Source: Symbiodinium natans (lineage: Eukaryota > Sar > Dinophyceae > Suessiales > Symbiodiniaceae). Taken from it: DNA of 64,000 bases. Below the pieces are notes generated by a model. It did not search any database. It was not told the DNA's origin and saw only the letters and a list, made by a program, of their open reading frames with translations. Made by a program: the position numbers and the translations under genes. Where the stretch lies: NCBI GenBank assembly GCA_905221605.1, contig CAJNDS010000280.1, forward strand, positions 312,001 through 376,000. The letters are read 5' to 3'. Below are positions 54,817 to 64,000 of this stretch, one piece after another (within the stretch, counting starts at the first letter, position 1; every line of letters starts with the position of its first letter).

Positions 54817-55130
54817 AACCACTAAACCAGGCAAACCTGAGAAAACCCCAGAAACCATTTGAAAGCTTTTAAAAACCAAGGCAAAACTTGACAAAACCCA
54901 CGGACATCCGCGGAAACCGTTACAAAAAATTTGGAGAAATTTAAGGAAAACCTCCGGAAAGTTCAAAAACTGCACGAAATCTCACGGAAACACGAAACCC
55001 TTCAGGAACCTGCCGAAACCATCCAATTTAACACATGCACAAAATCTAAGGAAACCCACGGAAACCCCAGAAACCCCGCGGAAACCCTTGCGAAACTGTA
55101 GAGAAACCCAGGGAAACCCTCCAGAAGCTT
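54817..55130 (+). repeat. GGAAACCC-type degenerate short repeat
   Basis: Recurring GGAAACC, GAAACCC and AGAAACC words about every 10-17 bp immediately right of the 1.63-kb array. Confidence 0.7.
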
Positions 55131-56037
55131 GACAAACATGAACGGAAACCCCTTTATCAGGACTGGATTCACCCTTTTGGCAATTTACAAAGTTATTGAA
55201 GGACAGGTGCAGGAAACCCGCCACCCAATCACCGCACGCCAATGTCAGTATTGTACTACCGGTGGTCTCCTAAAGGGTGAAGGAGTGAGCAACCTGGCCT
55301 TCAAAAAGGCCGTCATTGCCTGCGCATGGCCTGTGGCGGGACAAGCAGGCTCACCGCCTGCCTGGATGTTGCCTGACGGTGCTGCCTGGACCAAGGCAGT
55401 GTATACAATGGAAGTTCTACCGCTCCTGTTGGCCGTCCAACGTGATGCGAGCCCCCTTGCCCACATATCTCATGGGCCTCGGTTCTGGAGGAACCATCAC
55501 CTACCAGATTGCAATTTCCGAGGCCAGTACAAGTGCCATGCCCCCCAGCTAGTACGGGCCCTGCCGCCAGGTGCCCGCATATGCACAGGCTCGAGGTGCC
55601 CAGGCCCGTCCGGGTCAGGCGTGGCTGTAGGTGCCCGCACATGCACAGGCTCCAGGTGCACAGGCCCTTCCGGGTCAGGCGTGCTTGCAGGTGCCAGCAA
55701 ATGCACAGGCTCAAAGTGCACAGGCCCTTCCGGGTCAGGCGTGCTTGCAGGTGCCCGCGCAGGCTCAAGGTTCACAGGCCCCGCCGGGTCAGGCGTGCTT
55801 GCAAGTGCCTGCAAATGCACAGGCTCAAGGTGCACAGGCCCTACCGGGTCAAGCGTGCTTGCAGGTGCCCGCATATGCACAGGTTCAAGATGCACAGGCC
55901 CTTACAGGTGCCAGCAAAGGCACAGGCTCAAGGTGCACAGGCCCTTCCGGGTCAGGCGTGCTCGCAGGTGCCCGCACAAGTGCAGGCTCAAGGTGCACAG
56001 GCCCTTCCGGGTCAGACGTGCTTACAGGTGCCAGTAA
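55129..56037 (+). CDS. Open frame running into a 60-bp repeat
   Basis: 302 codons. The first 140 residues are non-repetitive without a recognised domain; the rest translates the 60-bp repeat as Cys/Gly/Ser-rich 20-mers. Because 60 is divisible by 3, all frames remain open through the repeat, so openness is weak evidence. The frame at 55631-56134 gives QVPANAQAQGAQALPGQACL-type units, a more plausible low-complexity protein repeat. Coding status uncertain. Confidence 0.3.
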   Translation: MTNMNGNPFIRTGFTLLAIYKVIEGQVQETRHPITARQCQYCTTGGLLKGEGVSNLAFKKAVIACAWPVAGQAGSPPAWMLPDGAAWTKAVYTMEVLPLLLAVQRDASPLAHISHGPRFWRNHHLPDCNFRGQYKCHAPQLVRALPPGARICTGSRCPGPSGSGVAVGARTCTGSRCTGPSGSGVLAGASKCTGSKCTGPSGSGVLAGARAGSRFTGPAGSGVLASACKCTGSRCTGPTGSSVLAGARICTGSRCTGPYRCQQRHRLKVHRPFRVRRARRCPHKCRLKVHRPFRVRRAYRCQ

Positions 56038-56110
56038 GGCACAGGCTCCAGGCGTGCTCGCAGGTGCCCACACACTCATCAAGGTGCACAGGCCCCTCCA
56101 GGTCAGGCGT
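55560..56110 (+). repeat. 60-bp minisatellite, about 9 units
   Basis: Unit order: GCAGGTGCC(C/A)GCA, ATGCACAGGCTCAAGGTGCA, CAGGCCCTTCCGGGTCAGGC, GTGCTT. Some units have deletions that remain mostly multiples of three (for example near 55755). Confidence 0.93.
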
Positions 56111-56169
56111 GCCCGTGGGCACCCGCAAATGTAGCAGATGCCACAGGTCCTCAGGTCTTTGTTGCAGCA

Positions 56170-56520
56170 CATACCACCGTGGGTTTTGTTTGGGTTAGTT
56201 TTGTCAGGCGTCCCAGGCTCAGCAGATGCCGCAGGTCCGGTCTGTGGGATCAGTTCCTATAGCCGCACAGACCGTCGTTGGTCTTGTGCCAGGCGTCCCA
56301 GGTTCAGCAGATGCCGCAGGTTCTCATCAGGTCAGATCCCTATTGCAGCACAAGCCACTGTGGGTCTTGTGCCAGGCGTCCCAGGTCCAGCAAATGCCAC
56401 AGGTCCTTTGCCAAACGTCCTAGGTTCAACAGAGTGCAGCACAAACCCCGTGGGTCTTGTGCCGGGCGTTCCAGGTTCAGTATATGTCACCGGTTCTCAG
56501 GTCCCTATGTAGTCCAAATC
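56170..56520 (+). repeat. PGVPG-type repeat of about 80-90 bp, 4-5 units
   Basis: Unit core GCCAGGCGTCCCAGGTTCAG, then CAGATGCC(A/G)CAGGT and a GCAGCACAAACC..GGGTCTTGT block. In one frame it reads AAQTVVGLVPGVPGSADAAG. Inverted relatives lie at 7545-7700. Confidence 0.85.
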
Positions 56521-57175
56521 ACCGGGCACTTGTGCCTGGCGGCCCAAGCCCCAGGTGTGTACTGTGGAGGTTGGGATGCACCCGGGCAGTTCCCCTCTTG
56601 CGGAGCGGTGAAGGAATAAAAAGAGTTGCAGAACCAAAAGCAGGTTGGCCTGCAACTACAAAAAACCAGGTGAGGAGTCATGAGTTGTGATGATGGCCAT
56701 GACAAGTGTACTCTCATTAGGTAAATCAACCGGCACGAAGGGGGCCCTTTGTGCATATGGTTCTTTCATCAGGGTTATTCTGGCCCCCGTTGTACGGAGT
56801 ACCGGAATTGCCAAGAGGGTGGGGGGGAATCCCAAAACCTGCAGTCACGCTGGGGGGCCCAAATCCTTGCCAGTTTGCGCAAGCATGCCGGGCTAGCTGA
56901 GGTGTAGTGTTAAATATCCTTGAGGAGCATTCCCATCGACTCAAAATGCTTCCTCACATCCACTTGCCAATCATGCGCCTAGCGCTGCGGGGCTCCGCGA
57001 AGGCGTCTTGTTGATGAGCCTGGCGGGCTCGTCTGTGTGCAGCTCTGTGCGTGGTGGCAGTAGTTGGGTGTGTAGGTCTTCGCATTTAGGGTTTAGGTTT
57101 GCTGCTTAGGTTTCTGGTCTGCCCCTCATTCTTGTGACAGTGCTAGTCGCAGCATAGGGCGGGGGCCGTGTCAGT
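56521..57175. other. No gene recognised
   Basis: Short overlapping frames only. Confidence 0.35.
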
Positions 57176-57179
57176 ACTT

Positions 57180-57358
57180 ACCCGGAAAGCACGAACCTGA
57201 AGCCTTTGGGCCTACGAGACCTGGGAGCAGCACGCAGATAAATCGCAAACCTAAAGCCTATGGGCTCTCCGGACCAGGGAGCAGCAGGAAGAGAGATCTC
57301 GAGCCTGAAGCTTATTGACCTGCGGGACCTCCGAGCAAGGCGGAGAGATATCACAAGG
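57180..57358. repeat. About 68-bp diverged tandem repeat
   Basis: CCTGAAGCCT(T/A)TGGGCCT..CCTGGGAGCAGCA-like blocks repeat near 57195, 57255 and 57303. A trace (CCGGTACCTGGGAAGCAC) recurs at 58497. Confidence 0.55.
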
Positions 57359-58250
57359 CCAAGCAATGGACGCCGCATCTATTGACAGGCATCTTGAGCA
57401 CCTTGCCTGCAGTTTCACTGCCCGGCCAGGAGGGCGCCCGCCCTCCTGCGCTGTGGCAAGCAAAAGCAGTGGGTAGACCTCTCAAACTGATGCCGCAAGG
57501 TTTTCAGAAGGCCCAGAAATGATTAGGCCTCTCAAACTGCTGTCCCAACAGTTGCCTGAAGGCCCAGAAGTGATTAGGCTTCTCAAACTGCTGCCTCAAC
57601 CTTTCCTGGAGGGCTCAGAGTGACTAGGCCTCTCAAATTGCTGCCTAAACTTCTCCGGAAGGCCCAGCAGTAAGTAGGCCTCTCAAGCTGCTGCCTAAAA
57701 CTTCTCCAGAAGGCCCAGAAGTGATTAAGCCCCGCAAACTGCCCATTCTGTGACAGGTTTGCAGTCGCAAAAATCGGCCGCTGCGCGGGGCAGTTGAGGG
57801 ACCACAGTATCTGTTTCTGGATGCCAAGCAATGGACGCCGCATCTATTGACAGGCATCTTGGGCACCTTGCCTGCCGTCTCACTGCCCGGCCAGGAGGGC
57901 GCCCGCCCTCCTGCGCTGTGGCACGCAAAAGCAGTGGTAGACCTCTCAAACTGATGCCTCAAGGTTTTCAGAAGGCCCAGAAATGATTAGGCCTCTCAAA
58001 CTGCTGTCCCAACAGTTGCCTGAAGGCCCAGAAGTGATTAGGCTTCTCAAACTGCTGCCTCAACCTTTCCTGGAGGGCTCAGAGTGATTTGGCCTCTCAA
58101 ACTGCTGCCTAAACTTCTCCGGGAGGCTCAGCAGTAAGTAGGCCTCTCAAACTGCTGCCTAAAACTTCTCCAGAAGGCCCAGAAGTGATTAAGCCCTGCA
58201 CACGGCTGCCGGAACTTTCGCCAGAAGGCCCAGAAGGGATGTGAGGAACT
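57359..58250 (+). repeat. 467-bp higher-order duplication with 50-bp minisatellite
   Basis: AAGCAATGGACGCCGCATCT starts at 57359 and 57826. Each copy has a 110-bp leader, including a near-perfect palindrome (CAGGAGGGCG at 57427-57436 and its complement at 57439-57448), followed by about five 50-bp units of CTCAAACTGCTGCC, GAAGGCCCAGAAGTGATTAG. The 50-bp unit is homologous to the one at 6429-6860. Confidence 0.9.
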
Positions 58251-59140
58251 GCTGCTTCGACCTATTCCAGCAGGTCCAGAAGTGACTAGGCCTAGCACTT
58301 AGCTGTGGGTCCCGCATCAGGTGTAGTCACGGGGTAAACCGGCTTGAAGTGCTCTCAAAAAATCGGCCGCTGCGCGGGGCTCCGAGTTCTAAGGCCCCTT
58401 GACTCTCACACTTGACGCGCGGTTGGCTGCAGACCGTTAAGCAACCTTGTGGGCCTTAAACTGCACCAGGCTAAGCACGCCAAGCCGATAGGCTCCCGGT
58501 ACCTGGGAAGCACACTACCCAAGTACCAGCCAGCAGCCTTTGGGGCTCTTGCGCCGTCTCAAAAATCGGCCGCTGCGCGGGGCTGTAAGAATATGGCCTC
58601 TTGCAAGCTGCGCTCCAGGCCTGCCCTATGGCCATAGCTACGTGAGGACGCCCAGACTCACACAGCGCAGACGGCAGCATAGTGTAGCCACACTAGCCCC
58701 TTGTCTGCCCCCGCTCGTCGGGGGGGAAGGGGGCGCCTCTTCTGGCACTCTGTGTGCATTGTGCTTAGTGTGCTTGCAACTTTCTTGCCAATCTACAATG
58801 GAGTCCTGAGTGCTATTGCTACGGCCCTGGCGCTTGTGTGGGGACTGTCTCTACGGACGCGTTGAGCAGTTTAGGTGACGGAGGTTCCTTGCCTTTCGGC
58901 CTACCCATACTTTCGCTTAATGTCTGTACCAGACGTGGCGCAGCATTGCTTTGGGTGACGGGCTGCTGAGTGATTGGTGCCGGTAGGTTCTTGTTTGCAT
59001 TGGTCTCACCTCGCTGGCCTTGCGAGCAATAAGGGCCTCTGCGCTAGCGGTTGCTTCTTTGTAGTCACGACTTCTTTTTCGCTCGCTGGCTTGTACAGTT
59101 TGGCTCTCATTTCGTTTCACCTGTTATGTCGAGCCCAACA
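58251..59140. other. Downstream region of the helicase gene, no gene seen
   Basis: Contains two of three copies of AAAAATCGGCCGCTGCGCGG (58355 and 58561; the third is at 57767). No motif-bearing frame. Confidence 0.4.
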
Positions 59141-59144
59141 AGAC

Positions 59145-59176
59145 CGGCCTACTGTGCTACTGATGTAGTAAAGAGG
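59145..59176 (+). repeat. 32-bp sequence shared with 9589-9620
   Basis: Covers the stop codon and last codons of the helicase gene (minus strand) and is identical to 9589-9620. Includes a small CTAC/GTAG hairpin. Confidence 0.8.
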
Positions 59177-59871
59177 TGCCAGAGAAAAAAAAAATCCTGG
59201 ATTTGCCGGTACTGCACAACACCTTCGTCCTTATACTGATAGGGGAAGGAGGTAACTGCCGCACGTAGGGCCGAAGGATCAGGGTCCTTGGAGGTGCCAT
59301 GGCAGTACTTCTTAAACCAGAAGCTGTTGAGTCGCTGCTTGGTTGGATGTTTAGCTCGCATGAGCCCCTTAATGGCAGCCCAGTGAGCAGTGGCTGCGTC
59401 ATACCACTTATTTCGGGCACGTTTTGGCCCATGCTTGGTGGGTGTGGTGCTGATCCCTTTCCAATGCGCTTCGAAGATGACTGGCAGTCGGAAAGGGGCT
59501 GAGACATCCACTTCTCGCAAAGCTGCAAGGTCAGTGGTTCGCAGCTCCGAGAAGCGCCAATCATTCACCTGTGCCTCGGGTTCGTCCTCCGCATCCGACA
59601 TGTCATCCATCGGGCAGGGAGAACCTTCGTTAGTTTCAGAAGAGATGCTGACGACCTCCGGCGAGGCTGCCGCAGTGTTCACTTCCACCGGCGCAGCCAA
59701 GGGCGTGGAGAGCAAGCACTCTAGGGGCAACACTCGCCGTAGAAAAACAGCCATTCTGTGAGAAGTGTCAGGCCATTCCAAGTTATAAACTGACCAAAAG
59801 TGTTCAATGTTTTGGTTGGCCACCGAGGCCGCAAGAGCAAGCCGGATGGCGTCAAGGAAATGGGCAGGGGG
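59149..59871 (-). CDS. C-terminal segment of the helicase gene, shifted frame
   Basis: The frame is open from just left of the G5 run at 59867-59871 to the stop at 59149-59151. It reads HFLDAIRLALAASVANQ and HFWSVYNLEWPDTSHRMA, then a Ser/Thr/Asp/Glu-rich linker (SDAEDEPEAQ), then an Arg/Lys/Trp-rich segment (HWAAIKGLMRAKHPTKQ) and ends TTSVAQ. In this frame a TAG precedes 59871, and in the helicase frame protein-like sequence ends at the same place, so a one-base indel at the G run is the simplest explanation. No domain recognised. Confidence 0.65.
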   Translation of the reverse strand, partial: PPAHFLDAIRLALAASVANQNIEHFWSVYNLEWPDTSHRMAVFLRRVLPLECLLSTPLAAPVEVNTAAASPEVVSISSETNEGSPCPMDDMSDAEDEPEAQVNDWRFSELRTTDLAALREVDVSAPFRLPVIFEAHWKGISTTPTKHGPKRARNKWYDAATAHWAAIKGLMRAKHPTKQRLNSFWFKKYCHGTSKDPDPSALRAAVTSFPYQYKDEGVVQYRQIQDFFFLWHLFTTSVAQ

Positions 59872-62800
59872 AGGTCCGGTCTAAATTCTTGATAGTGCCT
59901 TTGCCCAAGTGTCTCTGTGCCCTGCAGCGTGATGCCTAGGAACGTATTCAGGTTGGGCTGGGCAAGCCTGGCCTTTTCCACGTCCGTGTGCTTAGCAGCT
60001 GCGGCCCATGCCTGCAAGGCTTCTTGGGAGGCTTGGCCAGTGACTTGTGGCAGTCCACTGTGCGCGTCCATCATATATTTGGTAGTAGGGCACTTGGGAC
60101 ACCGATAAGCGCGGCCAGCTAAGAAGGCCACCATGGCTGCGGGCGGCACATTGATCTGCAGGTCAGTAATTTTATTGTCAGATTCAGGAAAACCAATAAC
60201 AATGGGCAGCCCGGCCGTTCGCTCCAGGGGACCTTTTTGGTGGGACTCGAATGCGAGCAGAAGTGCACCCAGCCAATAATCTGGGTCAGCGTAGCTGAGC
60301 ATTGCAGGAAAACTGGCATTGATGACACTCGGCAAGTCCGACACCGCAGAGAAAAGATCCGCGATGTACTGCGCTGTGGTAAGAAAGCCATACCCCACCA
60401 GGGACTCCGAAAGCCTTGCTTTGTCCAGCTGCGGAACCGGGCAATCCAACATTTCAGCAAGGTCAAAGTGCTGCAATGCCCCCGACAGTCTAAGACACTG
60501 CGTGATGATAGGGTCATAAACCTTCAAATACGCCGCCGGAAACGTTTCAGGCAGATGCAGTAGCGTGTCCGCAATTCCGATCAGCATCTCCGAGTCTTGC
60601 AGCTGGTTCGGTATGCCGTTCAAAAACACCTCATCGGCCCTATATGCCCGAAGCTGCTGGCAGTGTGTTGTGAGGTGTTGCGAGTCACGCAGGCTCATGT
60701 AGGGCCGAGGTTTGACATTCTTACCAAAGTGATGTCCCGCTGCAAGTGCGCGCCACATGAGATCACAGACCGAGCCTGTGTTGCTCTGCATGATGGGTGC
60801 ACAGGCTGGGGCGCTGGGGTCGCGGGTGCCGCTGGGCTCGCTAGGCCCTCGAGGCTTGGCTTTTGGCGGTTCCAGATGCTGAGAGCCGTCTTTGTCCAAA
60901 ACGAGAGGCCGACTTTCCTTGCGAGCTTGGACAGCGGGCACAGGCCTGGCGGGGATGGGCGTCGGGCCATGGGGAGGCATAGGGAGATACGATTTTGGTT
61001 CCGTCAGGCCAAGTGAGTCCGTGGGAGACTTAGCGCAAGGGGGCTGTGATGCCTCGACCGTCCTAATCCCCTCCGGAAATGTTGCGTGCATGGGCCGTGT
61101 CCGGGGGCTGGGTGGACGTCGTACGCCAGGCGGTGGGTCCCTAATGTTGCCTCCACTACGGGGTGGACACGAGGCGGCGCTACTCCCTCCGATCCTGTGG
61201 GCAACTTCACTAGAGGGAGTCGTCACACAAGCATCCAGAGCACTAGGACTCACGGCCGGCACAACCGCAGGCTCTGTCGTTGCAAGCTCCGTCCTCAGTG
61301 GTCCTCTCTCCCGCGTTGGGGTGCCGCAGGGTGTTCGGGAAACGTCCCGTTTAGCTGCCGGAGGTGGGCTGACAGCCGCCGCAATGGAGCCCCCCGCGGC
61401 CCGAGGCTTGAGCCATGGTGTACCCCACCGCTCACCATGGCGCGCGTTGGTGATAGCCTCGCTTTGGGCTGGTGACTGCAGCGGCGTAAGAACCTCGACT
61501 ACAGTAGCAGCTACCACGTCGGGACTGTGACTACTCGCGGGCACAGGGCTGTTTCCCGGAGAGTCCACATCAATCGCAGTTTCGGAGGCAGCCTTACCCG
61601 TACGAACAGGTAGGAGGTGAAGACCGCGGGGGGCTCGCATTATGCCGGCCTTGTGTTCGAAAGCCGGGTCAGCGCGTTGAGCAGATCCCCGCTTGGGCGG
61701 CGTCCTAATGCTGGTATCCCCTAGCAAGCAGGTGAGGTACTGGGCGACCCCATCTCCTTCCCTCACCGGCTGGAAGGGGACACAATACACAGCATTGGGC
61801 AAGGGCTCCAGGACGAAGCCGCGCGTTTGCAGACTAGCAATGGTGCCCGAGTAGGAGTTGGAAGTGAAAGAGGGGCTCCCCCATCCTTCTTGCTTAAGTG
61901 TGCGGTAAAGAACTTCCCGCTTGTCTCCCCAGGTGGCCTTCAAGGCCCACGCTTGATGCAGGGGTGGGGCTTCAAAAAGGTCCAGCCCTACTTTGCGTTC
62001 CGCGGGCAGCACGATGCTGGCTACTGTCCGTTCTCGGAAGGCTTGCTTGTGTAATGCCTTTGCAACGCCAGGGCCATCCATGCTCCACAAGCTGGCTTGT
62101 GTGCGCACATATTCCGCGCATTCAATCAGGCCTCCGGTTGCGCAGGCCGCCATTTGGAAGCATGCACCTATACCATCAGAGTAGTGCGGCGCTACGAAAA
62201 CCAAAGCCCCAAGTCCTCTCGTGAAGGAGGAGGTGGCTCGGGCAAACCCTGCCTCGCTACTAAACAGGAATCCAGAAGCCCGACAAGTCACAAAGACACC
62301 TATCCCAAATGTGGGGCCAGTGGAGCAAGCCGTGGTGATAGCGCCGAAGAAGCGTTTAAGGGACCCTATGTGATTCATGAGGAAGGTCCGAAACGTCACA
62401 AGGCTCCAAGTGGTGGGCGCGCCAGTCAGCGGGAAATCTGGTGCGGTTTGGCAGGCTTCAAGTAGGCTCATATCGTCATCGCCCAGTGGGTCTGCGGGGA
62501 GACTCGACTGCAGCATAAACTTCATTTGAGTAACAATCCTGGCATACTGAGAGACCATCCCGATAGGGGAGTCAGGATAAACCTGGTGCCCAAAAGTGAG
62601 CACAATGTCCGCCAGGACCATGCTGAGGTCGTAGCTTCTGCCTAGTTTGGTTTGGGTCTCATCCTGATCTGGCACCCGTACCCATCGGCACGTTTCCATC
62701 CACCTGCCTGCAAAGCTACGCAGTGGCCGCCCGAGCAGGTGCTGCAGCGTGGGACCTGGTGGCATAAGTAGCCGAGGGACCCCGCCTGTCAGATCGAAGC

Positions 62801-64000
62801 GGCACGCCTCCGAGTACCGACATGCGTATAGAATGGCAGCAATCTCAGGAGGGAGGCGCATGGATGAACAGAGCGAGAGGTTGATAGCCGGTCCGACAAT
62901 GGCCTTCAGCCCGGCGGCCTGCATGACTGTCTCGGCTTGCTTCGGTTTGACGATGCTCATACAGAGAATCGAATCCAGCATCGAGACCGCTGAGAAAAAC
63001 ACTTCTGACGCTCCAGAGGAACGGTGGGGCTTGCCCCAAGAGGGCATCTCGCCTTGCCCCTTTTTCCACGGGCCGGAACTTTGGGCCGTTTGCCGCAAAA
63101 GGGCAGCAGGCAAGGTGGCTGGCGTGTGGAGGTCGGCAGGGACCGCATTGAGACCACAAGTCTTTTGTTCCAACAACTCCGTGACGAAGTGGTAATTGGG
63201 CCGCGATCCTCCAGCGGGCTGTCTGTGGTCGCCAATCATGACATCGAGTGCATGCTTGACGTGCGCCAAGATGGTGTTGGAACCCGGTGTGCCCAATTGC
63301 TGGGCTTCATCTCGGAGGAGCAACTCAACATCCTTTAAACGGTTAATGAGCTGCGAGTAGGGAAAGCTAAGCCTTGCCACAATCGTACCATGCGTCGTGG
63401 CTACAAGTAGCCCCCGGTACAAATCGTGCACATCAAAGGGGAGCTTATGTGTGTCCTTCTCCTTGTTACCCGGTATGCGAACGATGCGGCTGCGAACAAA
63501 TTCATTGCTAGCAGTCGTGAGCCTATCAACCGCTTCGACATAGGCACGAACCGATTCATTGCCATGAGCGGTGTACAGGGTGAGCCGGTTCGTCAGGCAC
63601 GCAAGAAGAACTCCTAGAAACGCGCAGGATCGTGTCTTCCCGCTGCCAGGCGCCCCCGTTATGAATACAGAAGTACGATTAGCGGCCAAGCCGTACGAGC
63701 ACGCTCCCAGCAGCGCTGCCAGGTGTCCATCCGCCCCCCAAAAGGTATCACAGAGGCACGTAAGGAAGGCGGGACCAACTGCGAGCGCAAAGATGCTGGC
63801 GCGAGTCCTCGGATCGTGCTCGTTGCTCAACGAGTCCTGTGACATGCGTAGACGATCCGCGTGCCACAGCGCAGGAGTCCGGGCGTCCTCCTGGCCGGGC
63901 AGCGGAGAGTCAGGCAGCGTGGCTAACACGCCACTCAGCAGCGTCGGCGTCCATTCTTTGCGATAGGTTTGTTCTTCCGCAAGCCAAAGGTTAAGGATGC
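59868..64000 (-). CDS. Upf1-like superfamily 1 helicase, 5' end outside window
   Basis: NTP-driven nucleic-acid translocase by motif. The frame is open to the window edge. Counting from the GTG at 63927-63929: motif I TGAPGSGKTR (91-100), motif II RDEAQ (206-210), motif III GDHRQPAGG (233-241), a Upf1-type SMRLPPEIAAILYACRY segment (356-372), IGMVSQYARIVTQMK (456-470) and motif VI-like SSFTRGLGALVFVAP (567-581). This order is typical of the Upf1/Dna2-like SF1B group. Residues about 590-760 continue the fold, 760-1030 is a Pro/Ser/Thr-rich linker, and 1040-1350 is a helical domain with one CPKC pair. The frame stays open to 59721, but the coding signal switches at 59867-59871. No CH domain or other Upf1 N-terminal region is visible. 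Could be host or mobile-element encoded; its 3' end recurs at 9.6 kb. Confidence 0.85.

Noticed and set aside
59721-59866. Helicase frame after the G5 run
   Set aside because: The other frame carries consistent amphipathic protein sequence here, so the in-register extension is treated as a shadow.
60892-61530. Plus-strand 212-codon frame inside the helicase gene
   Set aside because: Antisense shadow of the Pro/Ser-rich linker of the minus-strand gene.

Overview
The window reads as nuclear DNA of a dinoflagellate. The evidence is a non-LTR reverse transcriptase with C2H2-like fingers, a decayed Copia element whose 3' end carries a methyltransferase-like domain that I recall from dinoflagellate Copia polyproteins, plant-type TTTAGGG/CCCTAAA telomere-like repeats, long intronless GC-rich reading frames and a very high tandem-repeat load. 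Genus cannot be fixed from sequence alone (Symbiodiniaceae- or Polarella-like is a guess). No bacterial operon, CRISPR array, rRNA, tRNA or spliced-leader gene was recognised. Two 100-base N gaps (12851-12950 and 28792-28891) show this is a scaffold.

Layout. 1-4.27 kb: a 5'-truncated LINE-like retrotransposon on the minus strand (endonuclease remnant, reverse transcriptase, zinc fingers), with a candidate target-site duplication and a (GT)n tail. 5.0-6.4 kb: a decayed Copia 3' end (RNase H plus the PC-motif domain). 6.4-12.85 kb: a mosaic of mini- and microsatellites. 12.95-34.6 kb, thinning out to 42.1 kb: an archipelago of more than 50 short telomere-like arrays in both orientations, separated by roughly 50-300 bp of non-telomeric sequence and a few longer spacers, with at least two MITE-like inverted-repeat families. 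One apparently intact gene sits inside it (18035-19792 minus, putative secreted protein). 34.6-45.5 kb: mostly unassigned sequence. 45.5-46.3 kb: a 7-bp (CTACTTA)n array. 46.5-46.95 kb: two fold-back structures. 47.2-54.8 kb: about 4.7 near-identical head-to-tail copies of a 1.63-kb unit. 54.8-58.6 kb: more minisatellites, two of them related to repeats near 6.4 and 7.6 kb. 59.15-64.0 kb: a large minus-strand gene for an Upf1-like superfamily 1 helicase, cut by the window edge and carrying one frameshift.

The genes do not form a pathway. The window is repeat-dominated genome with mobile-element cargo. Both coding frames of most interest (LINE ORF and helicase ORF) change frame at G/C homopolymer runs, so assembly error and real decay cannot be told apart here. 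The best candidates for something undescribed are the telomere-repeat archipelago with its embedded MITEs, the 1.63-kb array with its AGGCCT palindrome block, and the helicase locus, whose last 32 bases recur 50 kb away.
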